Assembly (NCBI RefSeq): GCF_004565465.1
Contig: NZ_SRHY01000006.1
Span: 1-64,000, forward strand
From: Lentibacillus salicampi
Lineage (GTDB): Bacteria > Bacillota > Bacilli > Bacillales > Amphibacillaceae
DNA: 64,000 nucleotides
Reading direction: 5' to 3'
The notes under the pieces are model-generated. The model had not been told where the DNA came from. It saw nothing but the letters and a program-made list of their open reading frames with translations, and ran no database searches. Shown here piece by piece: positions 8,044-20,495 of the stretch; position 1 is the stretch's first letter, and every line of letters starts with the position of its first letter. The translations under genes were made by a program, and so were the position numbers.

Positions 8044-9321
8044 CTACTTTGTCCCTTTTCGCTTCATTTCATCGTCCATCTGCTGGAAAAATTCTTCATT
8101 GTTTTCCGTTGACCGGAGCCGTTTCAGGAAGCGGTCAAGAAAATTATGGGAGTCCTGCATCGTTTTGCGGATTGCCCAAATTTTATCAAGATGGCTTTTA
8201 GAAACAAGCAATTCCTCCTTGCGTGTGCCGGATTTCAATATGTCTATTGAAGGGAAAATCCGTCGTTCGGCAAGGCTTCGGTCAAGGTGCAGTTCCATAT
8301 TGCCTGTCCCTTTGAATTCTTCATAAATCACATCGTCCATCCGTGAACCTGTATCAACCAGCGATGTCGCCAATATGGTAAAGCTGCCGCCTTCTTCAAT
8401 ATTCCTGGCTGCCCCAAAGAAGCGCTTCGGACGGTGGAACGCAGCAGGATCGATCCCGCCGGAAAGGGTCCGGCCGCTTGGCGGTATGACCAGGTTATAG
8501 GCACGTGTCAGTCTGGTGATGCTATCCATCAGGACGATGACGTCACGTTTGTGTTCAACAAGACGCATCGCACGTTCCAGTACAAGCTCTGATACTTTAA
8601 TATGGTTTTCCGGCACTTCATCAAATGTGGAGCTGACGACATCCACATCTTCATGGACCGAACGCTCGATGTCAGTTACTTCTTCCGGGCGCTCGTCCAC
8701 CAATAAAATAATTAGTTTGGACTCCGGATGATTCGCTGAAATGCTATTGGCAATTTCCTTCAGGAGAACCGTTTTCCCGGCTTTTGGCGGTGCAACGATT
8801 AATCCGCGCTGGCCAAAGCCGACCGGTGTCATCAAATCAATAATGCGCGTGGACAAATTTTTGGTGTCACGCTCAAGTTTCATGAACCGATCAGGGTGCA
8901 GAGCAGTGAGTGCCGGGAAGTGAACCCGTTCTTTTGACGTTTCCGGGTCTTCCCCGTTTACCGCATCCACATGCAGCAAGCCGTAATAACGTTCGTTTTC
9001 TTTCGGCGGCCGCACTTTACCGGATACTTTGTCACCATTTCTTAAATCAAAGCGGCGGATTTGTGATGCGGAAATATAGATATCTTCTGCACTCGGGGAA
9101 TAATTAATTGGACGAAGAAAGCCAAATCCTTCCGACGGGATAATTTCCAGAATCCCATCCATAAATAAGTAGCCGTCTTTTTCCGCTTGTGCTTTCAAAA
9201 TAGCAAATATGAGTTCTTTTTTTGTTAGTTTCGAATAATACGATACTTTGTATTCCCGGGCCTGAGCATAAATATCTTTTAACGTTAATGTCTCAAGCTG
9301 GGAAATTGTTAATGATGCCAT
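8044..9321 (-). CDS. rho: transcription termination factor Rho
   Basis: Rho is a hexameric RNA helicase that ends transcription and limits antisense RNA. The 425-residue protein has the N-terminal helical bundle and cold-shock RNA-binding fold (SEGFGFLRP near residue 70), the Walker A motif APPKAGKTVLL, Walker B LIILLVDERPEEVTD, and DSITRLTRAYN. The ATG at 9321 (MASLTISQLETL) has GGTGAT just upstream; a longer frame to 9342 adds only seven residues. It is flanked by rpmE2 and glpX as in B. subtilis. Confidence 0.96.
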   Translation of the reverse strand: MASLTISQLETLTLKDIYAQAREYKVSYYSKLTKKELIFAILKAQAEKDGYLFMDGILEIIPSEGFGFLRPINYSPSAEDIYISASQIRRFDLRNGDKVSGKVRPPKENERYYGLLHVDAVNGEDPETSKERVHFPALTALHPDRFMKLERDTKNLSTRIIDLMTPVGFGQRGLIVAPPKAGKTVLLKEIANSISANHPESKLIILLVDERPEEVTDIERSVHEDVDVVSSTFDEVPENHIKVSELVLERAMRLVEHKRDVIVLMDSITRLTRAYNLVIPPSGRTLSGGIDPAAFHRPKRFFGAARNIEEGGSFTILATSLVDTGSRMDDVIYEEFKGTGNMELHLDRSLAERRIFPSIDILKSGTRKEELLVSKSHLDKIWAIRKTMQDSHNFLDRFLKRLRSTENNEEFFQQMDDEMKRKGTK

Positions 9322-9457
9322 TAAATCACCACACCTATTCATTTTTAAAGGTTGTATGTTTTTGCATTGTGAAATCTGTGAATTATTTCTCTTTCTATGA
9401 ATGGTTAGTATGAAACGATAGGAAGAGTTTGCAGGAAGCTAGAATGGAAGTTTTTCC

Positions 9458-9472
9458 AGTTAATAATTATCA
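9458..9472. promoter_or_regulatory. Fur-box-like palindrome
   Basis: The minus strand reads TGATAATTATTAACT, which agrees with the 7-1-7 Fur consensus TGATAATNATTATCA at 12 of 14 defined positions. It lies about 140 bp upstream of rho and about 110 bp before a doubtful plus-strand ORF at 9586. No iron-related gene is adjacent. The rest of 9322-9815 shows nothing I can identify. Confidence 0.3.
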
Positions 9473-9815
9473 TTACCAAGTTCTCCTATTCATAAACATC
9501 TTTATCATACCTTTTTATCGTTCATTATTCAATACTATTCCGGAATATTTTTATCTACTGAATGGAATGTGTATGATAATAGTCTATGTTCAAAAAGAGG
9601 GATGAAAAAGACCGGCAGGCTATGCTATCGGGTGACAATCGCCAACACCTGTCCTCACACATCAATCGCGTCAAAGTTCGAAGCATCACAAGTCCCAGAG
9701 CACGGGCTTCTCGCGTGTCGCGGCACGTATTGCAGCTGGCGACTACTGTTTTAGCAGAACATTCTATCCCGACATGTCATTTTCAACAGTCTTTTTGAAT
9801 AACCTCTAATAGTGA

Positions 9816-9843
9816 AGGAAGCCAAACGTTCATTTGGCTTCCT
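9816..9843. terminator. hairpin after glpX
   Basis: AGGAAGCCAAA (9816-9826) pairs perfectly with TTTGGCTTCCT (9833-9843). It lies 25 bp beyond the glpX stop on the minus strand. The trailing T-run is weak, so terminator function is likely rather than certain. Confidence 0.65.
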
Positions 9844-9868
9844 ATATATTATTTATGATGAAGATCCG

Positions 9869-10837
9869 TTACGGCTGTATGACGAGATTGGGCTTTTTCT
9901 GCAGGCTGTGTTCGCCGTCAATAAAGCGGACTGTACCACTTTTGGCTCGCATGACGACTGTCTGTGTGGTTGCCTTTGCACCTTTGAATTGGACACCTTG
10001 CAGTAATTCGCCGTCGGTTACGCCGGTTGCGGCAAAAATCGCATCGTCACCGCCACAAAAATCTTCCATATAGTATACTTTTTCCAGATCCGCTATGCCC
10101 ATTTTATGACAACGTTCAATTTCGTTATCATTAGACGGGACAAGCTTCCCCTGGATTTCCCCGCCAAGACATTTTAATGCTGCTGCGCTAAGGACACCCT
10201 CGGGCGCTCCGCCAATTCCCAGTAAAATATCGACACCAGTATCATCGAAAGCCGTATTAATGGCTGCGGCCACATCGCCATCCGGGATTAACTTGATCCG
10301 AGCCCCGGTAGCGCGGACTTCCTCAATTAATGCTGCATGACGCGGGCGATCCAGCACAATCACCACGAGATCCTCAACCGCTTTATTTTTGGCTTCTGCG
10401 ACGGCTTTTAAATTATCCAGTGTCGAGGCGTTAATATCGACCTTCCCCACTGCCTCAGGCCCTACTGCAATTTTTTTCATGTACATATCCGGCGCATGCA
10501 GCAATGCTCCACCATCAGCTATGGCAATTACGGCCAGCGCATTCCACGTGCCTTGTGCAACGATATTGGTGCCTTCCAGTGGGTCAACAGCGACATCCAC
10601 TTGCGGGCCGGCACCTGTGCCAAGCTCTTCACCAATATAGAGCATGGGTGCTTCGTCTATTTCACCTTCACCGATGACAACAGTTCCCTGCATCGGAATT
10701 GTATCAAAAACAGCGCGCATCGCTGAGGTCGCGGCGTCATCTGCTTCATTCTTTTTGCCACGGCCCATCCAGCGTGCAGATGATTGCGCTGCAGCCTCTG
10801 TGACGCGGACAATTTCCATCGTTAAGCTTCTTTCCAT
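9869..10837 (-). CDS. glpX: fructose-1,6-bisphosphatase, class II
   Basis: GlpX hydrolyses fructose-1,6-bisphosphate to fructose-6-phosphate in gluconeogenesis. The 322-residue protein shows the metal and substrate motifs [10 protein letters not shown] and DPLEGTN and the C-terminal region typical of the class. The ATG at 10837 ([18 protein letters not shown]) follows GGAGAGGGG, so the 11 extra codons in the longer frame are not used. It lies directly downstream of murA, as ywjI does in B. subtilis. Confidence 0.95.
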   Translation of the reverse strand: MERSLTMEIVRVTEAAAQSSARWMGRGKKNEADDAATSAMRAVFDTIPMQGTVVIGEGEIDEAPMLYIGEELGTGAGPQVDVAVDPLEGTNIVAQGTWNALAVIAIADGGALLHAPDMYMKKIAVGPEAVGKVDINASTLDNLKAVAEAKNKAVEDLVVIVLDRPRHAALIEEVRATGARIKLIPDGDVAAAINTAFDDTGVDILLGIGGAPEGVLSAAALKCLGGEIQGKLVPSNDNEIERCHKMGIADLEKVYYMEDFCGGDDAIFAATGVTDGELLQGVQFKGAKATTQTVVMRAKSGTVRFIDGEHSLQKKPNLVIQP

Positions 10838-10951
10838 GTTCCCCTCTCCTTTTTTAAAAAATATCCTCATCCCAAAAGGATTTACATATAAAGGGGGTTC
10901 TTCTCTCTTTATCTCATTTCTCTTTAACTAAGCTATTGTCATCCGTTTTTG

Positions 10952-12238
10952 TTACGAATTCTGAAATTGCTCGATTTCGTGCTGGTTCATTTCTTCCCGC
11001 CACACATTGGCGCCGAGACTGTTTAATTTTTCGGTGATTTTTTCGTACCCGCGGTCAATATGTTCCACACCTGTTATTTCAGTAATCCCATTTGCCATCA
11101 AGCCGGCAATAATGAGTGATGCTCCGGCGCGCAAATCACTGGCCTTCACACGTGCGCCTTCCAGCTGGACGGGGCCGTTGACAATCACTGAACCGCCTTC
11201 AACCTTAATCATAGCATTCATCCGCCGTAATTCGTCAATATGTTTCAAACGGGCTGAATAGATCGTATCCGTTACAACGCCTGTATTCACGGCTTTTGTC
11301 AATAATGTTGTAAAAGGCTGCTGAAGATCAGTCGGGAACCCCGGGTAAACCAGTGTTTTCACATCGACACTTTTAAGCGGCTGCTTCGGTGCGATATATA
11401 ATTGTTCATCGCCCTGTTCAATCTTAACACCCATTTCCTCCAGTTTGGCCAGGACAGACTCCAAATGCTGCGGAATCACATTGTCAATAATGACTTCGTT
11501 GCCTTGCGCTGCGGAAGCAATGGCATAGGTTCCTGCTTCGATCCGGTCCGGAATAATGGTATGCTGGCAGCCACTTAATGATGGGACACCTTCAATCCGA
11601 ATGACATCCGTTCCGACACCTTTAATCTTAGCTCCCATGTTTGTCAAAAGTGTGGCAACATCAATGATTTCCGGCTCTTTGGCAGCATTTTCGATGATCG
11701 TCTTTCCTTTTGCTTTAACGGCGGCAAGCATGATATTAATGGTAGCACCAACACTGACAACATCGAGGTAAATTCTGGCGCCATGCAGCTGTTTGGCCCG
11801 GATATAGATGGCGCCCTGTTCATTGGTTACTTCTGCTCCCAGAGCTTCAAACCCTTTAATATGCTGATCAATCGGACGCGGCCCCAAGTGGCATCCGCCC
11901 GGCAGTCCAATGACCGCCTGATTGAATTTGCCAAGCATCGCACCCATAAAATAATAGGATGCTCTAAGCTTTTTGACTTTTCCATTTGGCAGCGGCATGG
12001 ATACCATATTTTCCGGATCGATATGTACCGTCTGCTCATCCCAGCTCACGTTTCCGCCAATTTCCTCCAGCAATCCGCCAAGTGTATAGACATCTGATAT
12101 GTTCGGCAGTCCCTCAATGGTAACATGTGAATCGGCCAGAAGTGCGGCAGGCAACAAGGCAACAGCGCTGTTTTTTGCCCCGTTGATCCGTACCTTGCCG
12201 TTTAATAAATGACCGCCTTCAATTAAAACCTTTTGCAA
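10952..12238 (-). CDS. murA: UDP-N-acetylglucosamine 1-carboxyvinyltransferase
   Basis: MurA adds enolpyruvate to UDP-GlcNAc, the first committed step of peptidoglycan synthesis and the fosfomycin target. The catalytic Cys is in [15 protein letters not shown], with the usual [17 protein letters not shown] near the N-terminus. The position before glpX matches B. subtilis murAB (murZ), the second paralogue; a first copy is expected elsewhere. The TTG at 12238 (read as [14 protein letters not shown]) matches family N-termini and has GGGGTG six bases upstream; a GTG at 12247 is the alternative. Confidence 0.93.
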   Translation of the reverse strand: MQKVLIEGGHLLNGKVRINGAKNSAVALLPAALLADSHVTIEGLPNISDVYTLGGLLEEIGGNVSWDEQTVHIDPENMVSMPLPNGKVKKLRASYYFMGAMLGKFNQAVIGLPGGCHLGPRPIDQHIKGFEALGAEVTNEQGAIYIRAKQLHGARIYLDVVSVGATINIMLAAVKAKGKTIIENAAKEPEIIDVATLLTNMGAKIKGVGTDVIRIEGVPSLSGCQHTIIPDRIEAGTYAIASAAQGNEVIIDNVIPQHLESVLAKLEEMGVKIEQGDEQLYIAPKQPLKSVDVKTLVYPGFPTDLQQPFTTLLTKAVNTGVVTDTIYSARLKHIDELRRMNAMIKVEGGSVIVNGPVQLEGARVKASDLRAGASLIIAGLMANGITEITGVEHIDRGYEKITEKLNSLGANVWREEMNQHEIEQFQNS

Positions 12239-12274
12239 ATGCAGCACCCCGCTTCCAGACGTTGAACAGTTTTG

Positions 12275-12450
12275 TCGTCAAACAGTCGTCTGCGCTTTTC
12301 TTTGGCTAGCTCCGGCTCCCAGCGACTAGCGCGACTTCCCTCACCTCCGTACGATAAGTCAACATCGATTCGCTCACGCTCATCGTGTTTCCTTTATCTC
12401 CTGCGGTTCAGTCCAGTCCGTACGTCGCTGATCAGTCGCCTTCGCTTTTC
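12275..12450 (-). repeat. dispersed repeat A, copy 2
   Basis: This copy shares with 7481-7632 the order of blocks CTCCCAG, CTAG/CTAATGG, ACTTCC, and the longest block at about 12355-12405. Read on the minus strand it begins AAAAGCGAAGGCGAC about 35 bases past the fsa stop and ends ahead of murA. It holds no gene. Confidence 0.75.
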
Positions 12451-12485
12451 TTCTTATATTACACATTTTTTCCAGTTTTATGCGT

Positions 12486-13130
12486 TTAGTTTTTTTGTTT
12501 ATTCCAATCGGCAAGGAATTTTTCGATTCCCTGATCTGTCAGTGGGTGTTTAACCAGTTGTCCGAGCACTTTATATGGGAGTGTTGCAATGTGCGCGCCA
12601 TTCATTGCTGCATCCGTTACATGCAATGGATGTCTGATTGACGCGGCAATGATCTCGGCCTTTATATCGTGACGATCAAATATGGCGGAAATCGTAGCAA
12701 TGAGGTCCATGCCATCTTGACCAATATCGTCCAGCCGTCCCAGGAACGGTGATACGTAGGAAGCACCAGCACGGGCTGCCAACAGTGCCTGGTTTGCATT
12801 GAAAATCAATGTCACGTTGGTTTTAATGTTCAAATCGCTGAAAATCTTTACGGCTTTCAAACCTTCCAGCGTCATCGGAACTTTCACCGTAATATTCGGT
12901 GCAATGGCCGCGAGTTCCTTCCCCTCTTTCACCATACCTTCTGCGTCTTCAGCTATAACTTCGGCACTGACCGATCCGGATACCTCATCCGTAATTTCCT
13001 TTAACCTGTCAAAAAACGAAACGCCTTCTTTTGAAACAAGACTCGGGTTTGTGGTGACACCGGCCAGGATGCCAAGTTCGTTTGCCGAGCGAATATCATC
13101 AATGCTTGCAGAATCCAGGAAAAATTTCAT
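12486..13130 (-). CDS. fsa: transaldolase-like protein (TalC/FSA type)
   Basis: This 214-residue protein belongs to the short transaldolase/fructose-6-phosphate aldolase family, the product of ywjH in B. subtilis. The Schiff-base lysine is in NITVKVPMT, and the N-terminus [14 protein letters not shown] and the region [15 protein letters not shown] are characteristic. Whether it acts as a pentose-phosphate transaldolase or an aldolase cannot be told from sequence; Bacillus homologues are usually called transaldolase. The ATG at 13130 has GAGGGG seven bases upstream. fbaA, which precedes this gene in B. subtilis, is missing. Confidence 0.92.
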   Translation of the reverse strand: MKFFLDSASIDDIRSANELGILAGVTTNPSLVSKEGVSFFDRLKEITDEVSGSVSAEVIAEDAEGMVKEGKELAAIAPNITVKVPMTLEGLKAVKIFSDLNIKTNVTLIFNANQALLAARAGASYVSPFLGRLDDIGQDGMDLIATISAIFDRHDIKAEIIAASIRHPLHVTDAAMNGAHIATLPYKVLGQLVKHPLTDQGIEKFLADWNKQKN

Positions 13131-13431
13131 TTGCCAACCCCTCGCTTTCATGAATTTATGATTCGTACAGGAAAATTATCCGGATGACCAAGCACGCGCC
13201 ATTCTCAGGATACCGTTTTTCATGCAGTCCATGGACCGGTATCAGCATTATGGGAGTTACAGCTTGAGCAATCCGATTTTCCCCATTAACTTTAAATTAA
13301 CCACAGTATAAGAATACCAACTAGAACGTAAAGTCGCAAGCCAGGAATGAAGCTGCCCTGGGGCCATTTTAAAAATACAGCATAAGCGCATCACGCCTGC
13401 TGCACTGTTAACCTGTTCCATTATGAGAGCT

Positions 13432-13803
13432 TCAATCCAAAATACTTTTGACAAAGCGGCTGACTTCCTGAATATTGAACGGTTTAGCAAATACCTTCCG
13501 GACGATACTGAATTGTTTTATCTCCTTTTTGATATCCTCCGCCAGTCCACTCATAACAATGGCCGGAACATTGAACTCGTCGCGCTCCATCTGCTTTAAC
13601 ACGTCCGCACCATCGACAAGGGGTAATTTATAATCCAGCATAAGCAAATCAAATGAACGGGCATAAAGCTTTTCCAGTGCTTCTTTACCGGTTTCAGCTG
13701 TTGTTATATTGTACCCCTCATCGGTGAAAAGCTCCTGCAACAGCATACGGATCCCCGGCTGGTCATCTACCACCAATATTTCTTTTTTCATAAGCTTGAC
13801 CAC
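13432..13803 (-). CDS. spo0F: sporulation phosphorelay response regulator Spo0F
   Basis: Spo0F receives phosphate from sporulation kinases and passes it through Spo0B to Spo0A. It is a single receiver domain with the acidic pair in VVDDQPGIR, the phosphorylated Asp in LLMLDYKLP, Ser in IVMSG at the Thr82 position and Lys in FAKPF. The GIR segment that contacts kinases is kept, but Tyr13 of B. subtilis is Pro here and the region before FAKPF differs. The start is either GTG 13803 or ATG 13791. It is flanked by fsa and pyrG, without the fbaA and ywjG found there in B. subtilis; 13131-13431 shows no identifiable gene. Confidence 0.88.
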   Translation of the reverse strand: MVKLMKKEILVVDDQPGIRMLLQELFTDEGYNITTAETGKEALEKLYARSFDLLMLDYKLPLVDGADVLKQMERDEFNVPAIVMSGLAEDIKKEIKQFSIVRKVFAKPFNIQEVSRFVKSILD

Positions 13804-14002
13804 CCCACTACCTCATTTCTATGTGCTTTTCACTGGTTATTATTCTACAAAATTTCCTAAAAACCTTCTTTTTAAAGAACAAAAATCGATTTTAATTCAG
13901 CAATTCTATGGAAATAATGCCTGTTTCAAAGTGAATATTCCCTAAATGAGTCGAATATACGTTCTTTATCCCGCATACAACTTTGCAAGTTCCACATTTT
14001 AG

Positions 14003-14048
14003 AAAAACTCGGCATTCGCCTCGTCTTATAGCGAGTGCCGAAGTTTTT
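14003..14048. terminator. hairpin upstream of spo0F
   Basis: AAAAACTCGGCA with TTCGC pairs with GCGAG and TGCCGAAGTTTTT across a short loop. A-runs and T-runs on both sides suit a bidirectional terminator; it stands second after the pyrG terminator. Confidence 0.65.
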
Positions 14049-14088
14049 CTTATAAGGTCAACCATCATTTATACTTTCTGACGTTGCT

Positions 14089-14134
14089 AAAAAACCCTGC
14101 TTCCTCTCGGTAAAAGACTAGAGGAAAAGCAGGG
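14089..14134 (-). terminator. terminator after pyrG
   Basis: On the minus strand CCCTGCTTTTCCTCT pairs with AGAGGAAGCAGGG and is followed by TTTTTT. It lies 35 bp past the pyrG stop. Confidence 0.85.
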
Positions 14135-14168
14135 CAGCTCCTATTTGGATTTTTCGTATGCATCAAGC

Positions 14169-15928
<1,760 letters not shown>

Positions 15929-16040
15929 ATTTATACGTTTAGCGAGCCCAATAAAAATTGTACGCATCGGCATCTAAAAAGTCAAGCAGCTTTTTAAAAA
16001 GATAAGTTTTTGGCTATATTCATCTCTGTCAACAATAGCC

Positions 16041-16216
16041 ATGTCCAGCTTCGACGTACAGGACGTACTAGTGCCGGCGTTGGCACAGGACGTGCCGAAC
16101 TTAGCCGGCCAGCATCTACCCCCTCGAGGTCTTACGCAATCATTTTACGTAGCAAAACCCGCCACTACAAATGCTTGCTTAAGCTTTTCAGGGGCGAACA
16201 AGACGCCCTGCGCTTT
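16041..16216 (-). repeat. dispersed repeat B, copy 1
   Basis: The first 94 bases (16041-16134) are identical to 17040-17133, and the remainder (TTTTACGT-G-GCAAAACCCG, TTGCTTAAG, CCCTGCGCT) is close to it. It reaches the rpoE stop codon and, read on the minus strand, begins with AAAAGCGCAGGGCG. It has no shared coding frame. Confidence 0.85.
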
Positions 16217-16218
16217 TC

Positions 16219-16776
16219 TTAATTTTTATTGTCCTCTTCATCATCACTATCATCGAGCTCCTCATCGTCCTCATCAGCATCGAAGTCGTCATCAGCTTCA
16301 TCAAGTTCATCGTCAAAGCCCTCATTATCGTCAATGTCGTCACTTTCATCCGGTGCATCATCTTCAAATTTATTGGTCAGGATTTCAACATTATCGTCAA
16401 CTATGTCCAAGTCCCCTTCCTCAGGCTGTTCACGCGGGACTTCTTCTTTTTTCTTTTTTGCTTTTGCCTTCGTCTTTTTCTTTTTCTTTGGTGCTTCTGC
16501 AGTGACGATTTCATCCATTTGTTCGACTGGATACCACCGCTTCAGCCCCCATACACCAGATTCTATTGTCAGAAACCTGCCGTCTATTGTTAGATCCGTG
16601 TAAAATTGCGCCATAAATTCCTGCTTCTGTTCCTCTGTGAAGTCTTTCATTTCAGCTATTCTGTTGTACAAATCATTAAAATTCTGTGCTTTCTTTTCCT
16701 CATGTAAAATTTCATTGGCCAGCTCAATCATTGAGGTGACTTCAAGTTCCTCGCGGCTGTAATTTTTCAGACTCAC
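16219..16776 (-). CDS. rpoE: DNA-directed RNA polymerase delta subunit
   Basis: Delta speeds RNA polymerase recycling in Gram-positive bacteria. The 185-residue protein has an N-terminal winged-helix domain (about 1-92, with VWGLKRWYPVEQMDE), a short Lys/Ala-rich basic stretch (about 96-111) and a disordered, almost wholly Asp/Glu C-terminal tail. The GTG at 16776 follows AGGGAG. It lies upstream of pyrG as in B. subtilis but is bounded on both sides by copies of repeat B. Confidence 0.93.
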   Translation of the reverse strand: MSLKNYSREELEVTSMIELANEILHEEKKAQNFNDLYNRIAEMKDFTEEQKQEFMAQFYTDLTIDGRFLTIESGVWGLKRWYPVEQMDEIVTAEAPKKKKKTKAKAKKKKEEVPREQPEEGDLDIVDDNVEILTNKFEDDAPDESDDIDDNEGFDDELDEADDDFDADEDDEELDDSDDEEDNKN

Positions 16777-17039
16777 GATACCGCACTCCCTTTTTTCGTA
16801 TATTTCATGATCAAGGCAATCACGCCTTATCGTTAACGTTTTTGTACAGATTCACTTAAATCATACCATTCATTATAAACAAAAATGGGTAGAATATGCC
16901 AGCAGAAACAATAAGTTCATTGAAAACAAACCTTTTGCAGGGGCTTCACGGAGGTCGATCTATAAAAGGAATCGGTTCATGACGCCGATTCCTTTCAATG
17001 AAAGATAAGAATGTATAAAATTTCTGGCTATATTAAGTC

Positions 17040-17207
17040 ATGTCCAGCTTCGACGTACAGGACGTACTAGTGCCGGCGTTGGCACAGGACGTGCCGAACT
17101 TAGCCGGCCAGCATCTACCCCCTCGAGGTCTTAAGCAATTATTTTACGTGGCAAAACCCGCGATCACAAATTCTTGCTTAAGATGAACAAGGCACCCTGC
17201 GCTATTC
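17040..17207 (-). repeat. dispersed repeat B, copy 2
   Basis: This is the second copy of the element at 16041-16216, 999 bp away and in the same orientation. It ends three bases before the icmF stop. The stretch between the two repeats and rpoE (16777-17039) holds no other gene. Confidence 0.85.
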
Positions 17208-17210
17208 TTA

Positions 17211-20200
17211 TTACATATTCCGCCGATACTGGCCGCCGACTTCGTAGAGTGCATTGGTGATTTGACCAAGACTGGCCACTTTCACGGTTTCCATCAGTTC
17301 GGCAAAAATGTTGCCGCCGGATGCCGCCACGTTCTTCAGCTTTTCCAGTGCCGTTTCCGTATGTTCCTTGTGCGTATCCTGAAATGTGTGCAGTTCACTA
17401 ATCTGATGCTCCTTTTCCTCTGTAGAGGCGCGAGCAAGTTCCATCGAGTCAATTTTCTCAGCTGATGGCGGGTTCGGATTCATGTACGTGTTCACCCCGA
17501 CAATCGGAAGCTCCCCGGAATGTTTTTTCCCTTCATAGTACAGCGATTCTTCCTGGATTTTGCCGCGCTGGTATTGCCGTTCCATTGCCCCGAGCACACC
17601 GCCACGGTCATTCATTTTTTCAAATTCCTGCAGGACAGCCTCCTCCACAAGATCAGTCAGTTCTTCGACAATAAATGACCCCTGCAGCGAATTCTCATTT
17701 TTGGTCAAGCCAAACTCTTTATTAATAATCATCTGAATGGCCATCGCACGTCGCACAGATTCCTCCGTTGGTGTCGTAATCGCTTCATCATAGGCGTTCG
17801 TATGCAGCGAGTTCGTGTTGTCCTGAATGGCGAGCAACGCCTGCAGGGTGGTGCGGATATCGTTAAAATCAATTTCCTGAGCATGCAGGGAGCGGCCCGA
17901 CGTCTGAACATGGTATTTCAGTTTCTGACTTCGCTCCTCCGCGCCGTATTTGTCCCGCATTGTAACCGCCCAAATGCGGCGGGCTACCCGGCCGATGACG
18001 GTATATTCCGGGTCCAGTCCATTGGAAAAGAAGAACGATAGATTTTGCGCAAATTTATTCACATCCATGCCACGGCTTAAGTAATACTCCACATACGTAA
18101 ACCCGTTTGCCAATGTAAAGGCTAGCTGGGTGATCGGATTCGCCCCAGCTTCAGCGATATGATAGCCAGAGATGGACACCGAATAATAATTACGCACATG
18201 TTTGTCGATGAAATACTGCTGAATATCCCCCATCATTCTGAGTGCAAATTCCGTTGAGAAGATGCATGTATTTTGGCCTTGATCTTCTTTTAAAATATCT
18301 GCTTGCACCGTTCCACGCACAACGGATATCGTCTCATCCTTAATCGTTTCATATTCTTCACGATTTGGTTGCCGGCCGTTTTCTTCCTTGAATTTCGCCA
18401 ACTGCTGATCGATCGCTGTATTAAAAAACATGGCCAGAATGATCGGTGCCGGCCCGTTGATCGTCATCGAAACAGACGTCCTCGGATCGGTCAAATCAAA
18501 TCCATCGTACAGTTTTTTCATGTCAGCCAATGTACAAATGCTTACACCGCTCTCCCCGACTTTCCCGTAAATATCCGGGCGCGGTGCCGGGTCTTCGCCG
18601 TAAAGCGTCACGGAATCAAAAGCGGTGGACAACCGTTTTGCCTCACTGTCTTTCGATAAATAATGGAAGCGGCGATTCGTCCGTTCCGGTGTGCCTTCAC
18701 CGGCGAACTGGCGTGTCGGGTCTTCCCCTTTGCGTTTGAATGGAAAGACACCTGCCGTGAACGGGAACGCCCCCGGAACATTTTCCTTCATCAGCCATTT
18801 TAAGCGGTCCCCCCAGTCCATGTATTTCGGCAGCAGGACTTTTGGGATTTTTAGCCCGGAAATGGATTCAGTTGTTAGATCCATTTCCACCTCTTTGTTA
18901 CGAATAGAAAACGTCATTTTGTCCTGACTGTATTTTTCTTTCGTTTCGTCCCAGTTTTTCAGCATGTTTTCCGAACGGTGATCCAGCTTTTCTTTGTATG
19001 TCTGAATGGCCTGGTCAATCATTTCAATACTTGCGTCATCATCCAGCACGTCTTTTGCGCCTTCAAGCTGGTAAAGTTTCCGGGCGATGTTCGTTTGCTG
19101 TTCTGTTTTTTGATGGTAGTCCCGAATATGCACAGCAATCTCACGTAAATAATGACGCCGCTCATTCGTAATGATCATGTTTTGCTTTTCAGCAATCGTA
19201 TGTCGCTCAAAATCGACGGTATTTTCCCAGCCGAATTGTTCATTCAGCGTGTCAACCATGGAAGCAAACAGGGCGTTCGTCCCCGCATCATTAAACTGGC
19301 TGGCGATAGTACCGAAAACAGGGTATTTTTCCTTGTCTCCGCCAAACAGCAAATGACTGCGTTCGTATTGTTTCCGGACCTGATTCAGCGCATCTTCAGA
19401 CCCCTTTTGTTCATACTTGTTAATGACAACAAAATCAGCAAAGTCAATCATATCGATTTTTTCAAGCTGTGACGGCGCGCCAAATTCGGCTGTCATCACA
19501 TACATGGACAAATCGGTGATATCCGTGATCGCCGCGTCCCCCTGACCAATCCCACTCGTTTCAACAATAATAAAATCATAATTTGCGGCACGCAGAACAT
19601 CGAGAATATCCTGAAGTGCCTGTGACAGCTCGGTTCGTGATCCCCGTGTGGCGAGTGACCGCATATAAACACGATCCGTAAAAATCGCATTCATCCGGAT
19701 ACGGTCCCCCAGCAGTGCGCCACCAGTTTTCTTTTTCGTCGGATCAATGGAAACGATGGCAATTTTTTTGTCAGGTATTTCATTGATGAAGCGGCGAATC
19801 AATTCATCGGTCAGCGAACTTTTCCCCGCACCACCTGTACCGGTGATGCCCAGCACTGGTGCGTTGTTCGACTGTGACCGCAATTGATCCATGGCGGCCT
19901 GTTTCGCTTCATCATCGTCATCGTAGTTTTCGATATAGGTAATCAAACGGGCTACCGCTTGCCGCTCACCTGTCGGCAATCCTTCCAGAGCCGCTTTCAT
20001 ATCAGTTGGCGGCAGAACATCACACTCCTCCAGCATGTTGTTGATCATGCCCTGCAGCCCCATTTCCCGTCCATTGTCCGGTGAAAAAATGCTTGAAACA
20101 CCATAATCCTCCAGTTCTTTAATCTCCCGGGGGATGATGGTACCACCGCCACCGCCATATACATTAATGTGACTGGCTCCCAATTCATTGAGCAGGTCGA

Positions 20201-20450
20201 TCATGTATTTGAAATACTCCACATGCCCGCCCTGATAGGATGAGATCGCAATTCCCTGGGCATCCTCCTGAATCGCCGCATAGACGACCTCTTCCACTGA
20301 CCGGTTATGCCCGAGGTGCACAACCTCTGCTCCGCTCGACTGCAGAATCCGGCGCATAATGTTGATCGATGCATCATGCCCGTCATATAAACTTGATGCC
20401 GTAACAAACCGGACAGGATTCACCGGTTTATAGGTCTGAACTTGTTCCAT
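17211..20450 (-). CDS. icmF: fused isobutyryl-CoA mutase with GTPase chaperone (IcmF)
   Basis: IcmF interconverts isobutyryl-CoA and n-butyryl-CoA (some members also isovaleryl/pivalyl-CoA) with adenosylcobalamin. The 1079-residue protein has the N-terminal B12 domain (about 12-140) with DGHDAS giving the cobalt-ligating His and [10 protein letters not shown]; a MeaI-type G-protein domain (about 195-410) with P-loop GTGGAGKSS and NKYEQKG; and a mutase barrel (about 560-1079) with [18 protein letters not shown] departs from the common DxHxxG at the last position. AGGAGGGG precedes the ATG. It ends the beta-oxidation cluster and lies right after its TetR gene. The exact substrate cannot be fixed from sequence. 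Confidence 0.92.
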   Translation of the reverse strand: MEQVQTYKPVNPVRFVTASSLYDGHDASINIMRRILQSSGAEVVHLGHNRSVEEVVYAAIQEDAQGIAISSYQGGHVEYFKYMIDLLNELGASHINVYGGGGGTIIPREIKELEDYGVSSIFSPDNGREMGLQGMINNMLEECDVLPPTDMKAALEGLPTGERQAVARLITYIENYDDDDEAKQAAMDQLRSQSNNAPVLGITGTGGAGKSSLTDELIRRFINEIPDKKIAIVSIDPTKKKTGGALLGDRIRMNAIFTDRVYMRSLATRGSRTELSQALQDILDVLRAANYDFIIVETSGIGQGDAAITDITDLSMYVMTAEFGAPSQLEKIDMIDFADFVVINKYEQKGSEDALNQVRKQYERSHLLFGGDKEKYPVFGTIASQFNDAGTNALFASMVDTLNEQFGWENTVDFERHTIAEKQNMIITNERRHYLREIAVHIRDYHQKTEQQTNIARKLYQLEGAKDVLDDDASIEMIDQAIQTYKEKLDHRSENMLKNWDETKEKYSQDKMTFSIRNKEVEMDLTTESISGLKIPKVLLPKYMDWGDRLKWLMKENVPGAFPFTAGVFPFKRKGEDPTRQFAGEGTPERTNRRFHYLSKDSEAKRLSTAFDSVTLYGEDPAPRPDIYGKVGESGVSICTLADMKKLYDGFDLTDPRTSVSMTINGPAPIILAMFFNTAIDQQLAKFKEENGRQPNREEYETIKDETISVVRGTVQADILKEDQGQNTCIFSTEFALRMMGDIQQYFIDKHVRNYYSVSISGYHIAEAGANPITQLAFTLANGFTYVEYYLSRGMDVNKFAQNLSFFFSNGLDPEYTVIGRVARRIWAVTMRDKYGAEERSQKLKYHVQTSGRSLHAQEIDFNDIRTTLQALLAIQDNTNSLHTNAYDEAITTPTEESVRRAMAIQMIINKEFGLTKNENSLQGSFIVEELTDLVEEAVLQEFEKMNDRGGVLGAMERQYQRGKIQEESLYYEGKKHSGELPIVGVNTYMNPNPPSAEKIDSMELARASTEEKEHQISELHTFQDTHKEHTETALEKLKNVAASGGNIFAELMETVKVASLGQITNALYEVGGQYRRNM

Positions 20451-20495
20451 GTAACCCCTCCTGTTTAAAGTTCCGGATCAGTGTGTCTCATTGCA

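Noticed and set aside
9586..9798. 70-residue plus-strand ORF between rho and glpX
   Set aside because: No ribosome site precedes the ATG and the Ser/Arg/His-rich product has no recognisable domain. It is mentioned only with the Fur-like box.
13257..13490. 77-residue minus-strand ORF in the fbaA gap
   Set aside because: It overlaps the end of spo0F in another frame and shows no aldolase motif.
16229..16603. Serine-rich plus-strand ORF opposite rpoE
   Set aside because: It is the complement of the Asp/Glu tail codons of rpoE, a known artefact of acidic repeats.
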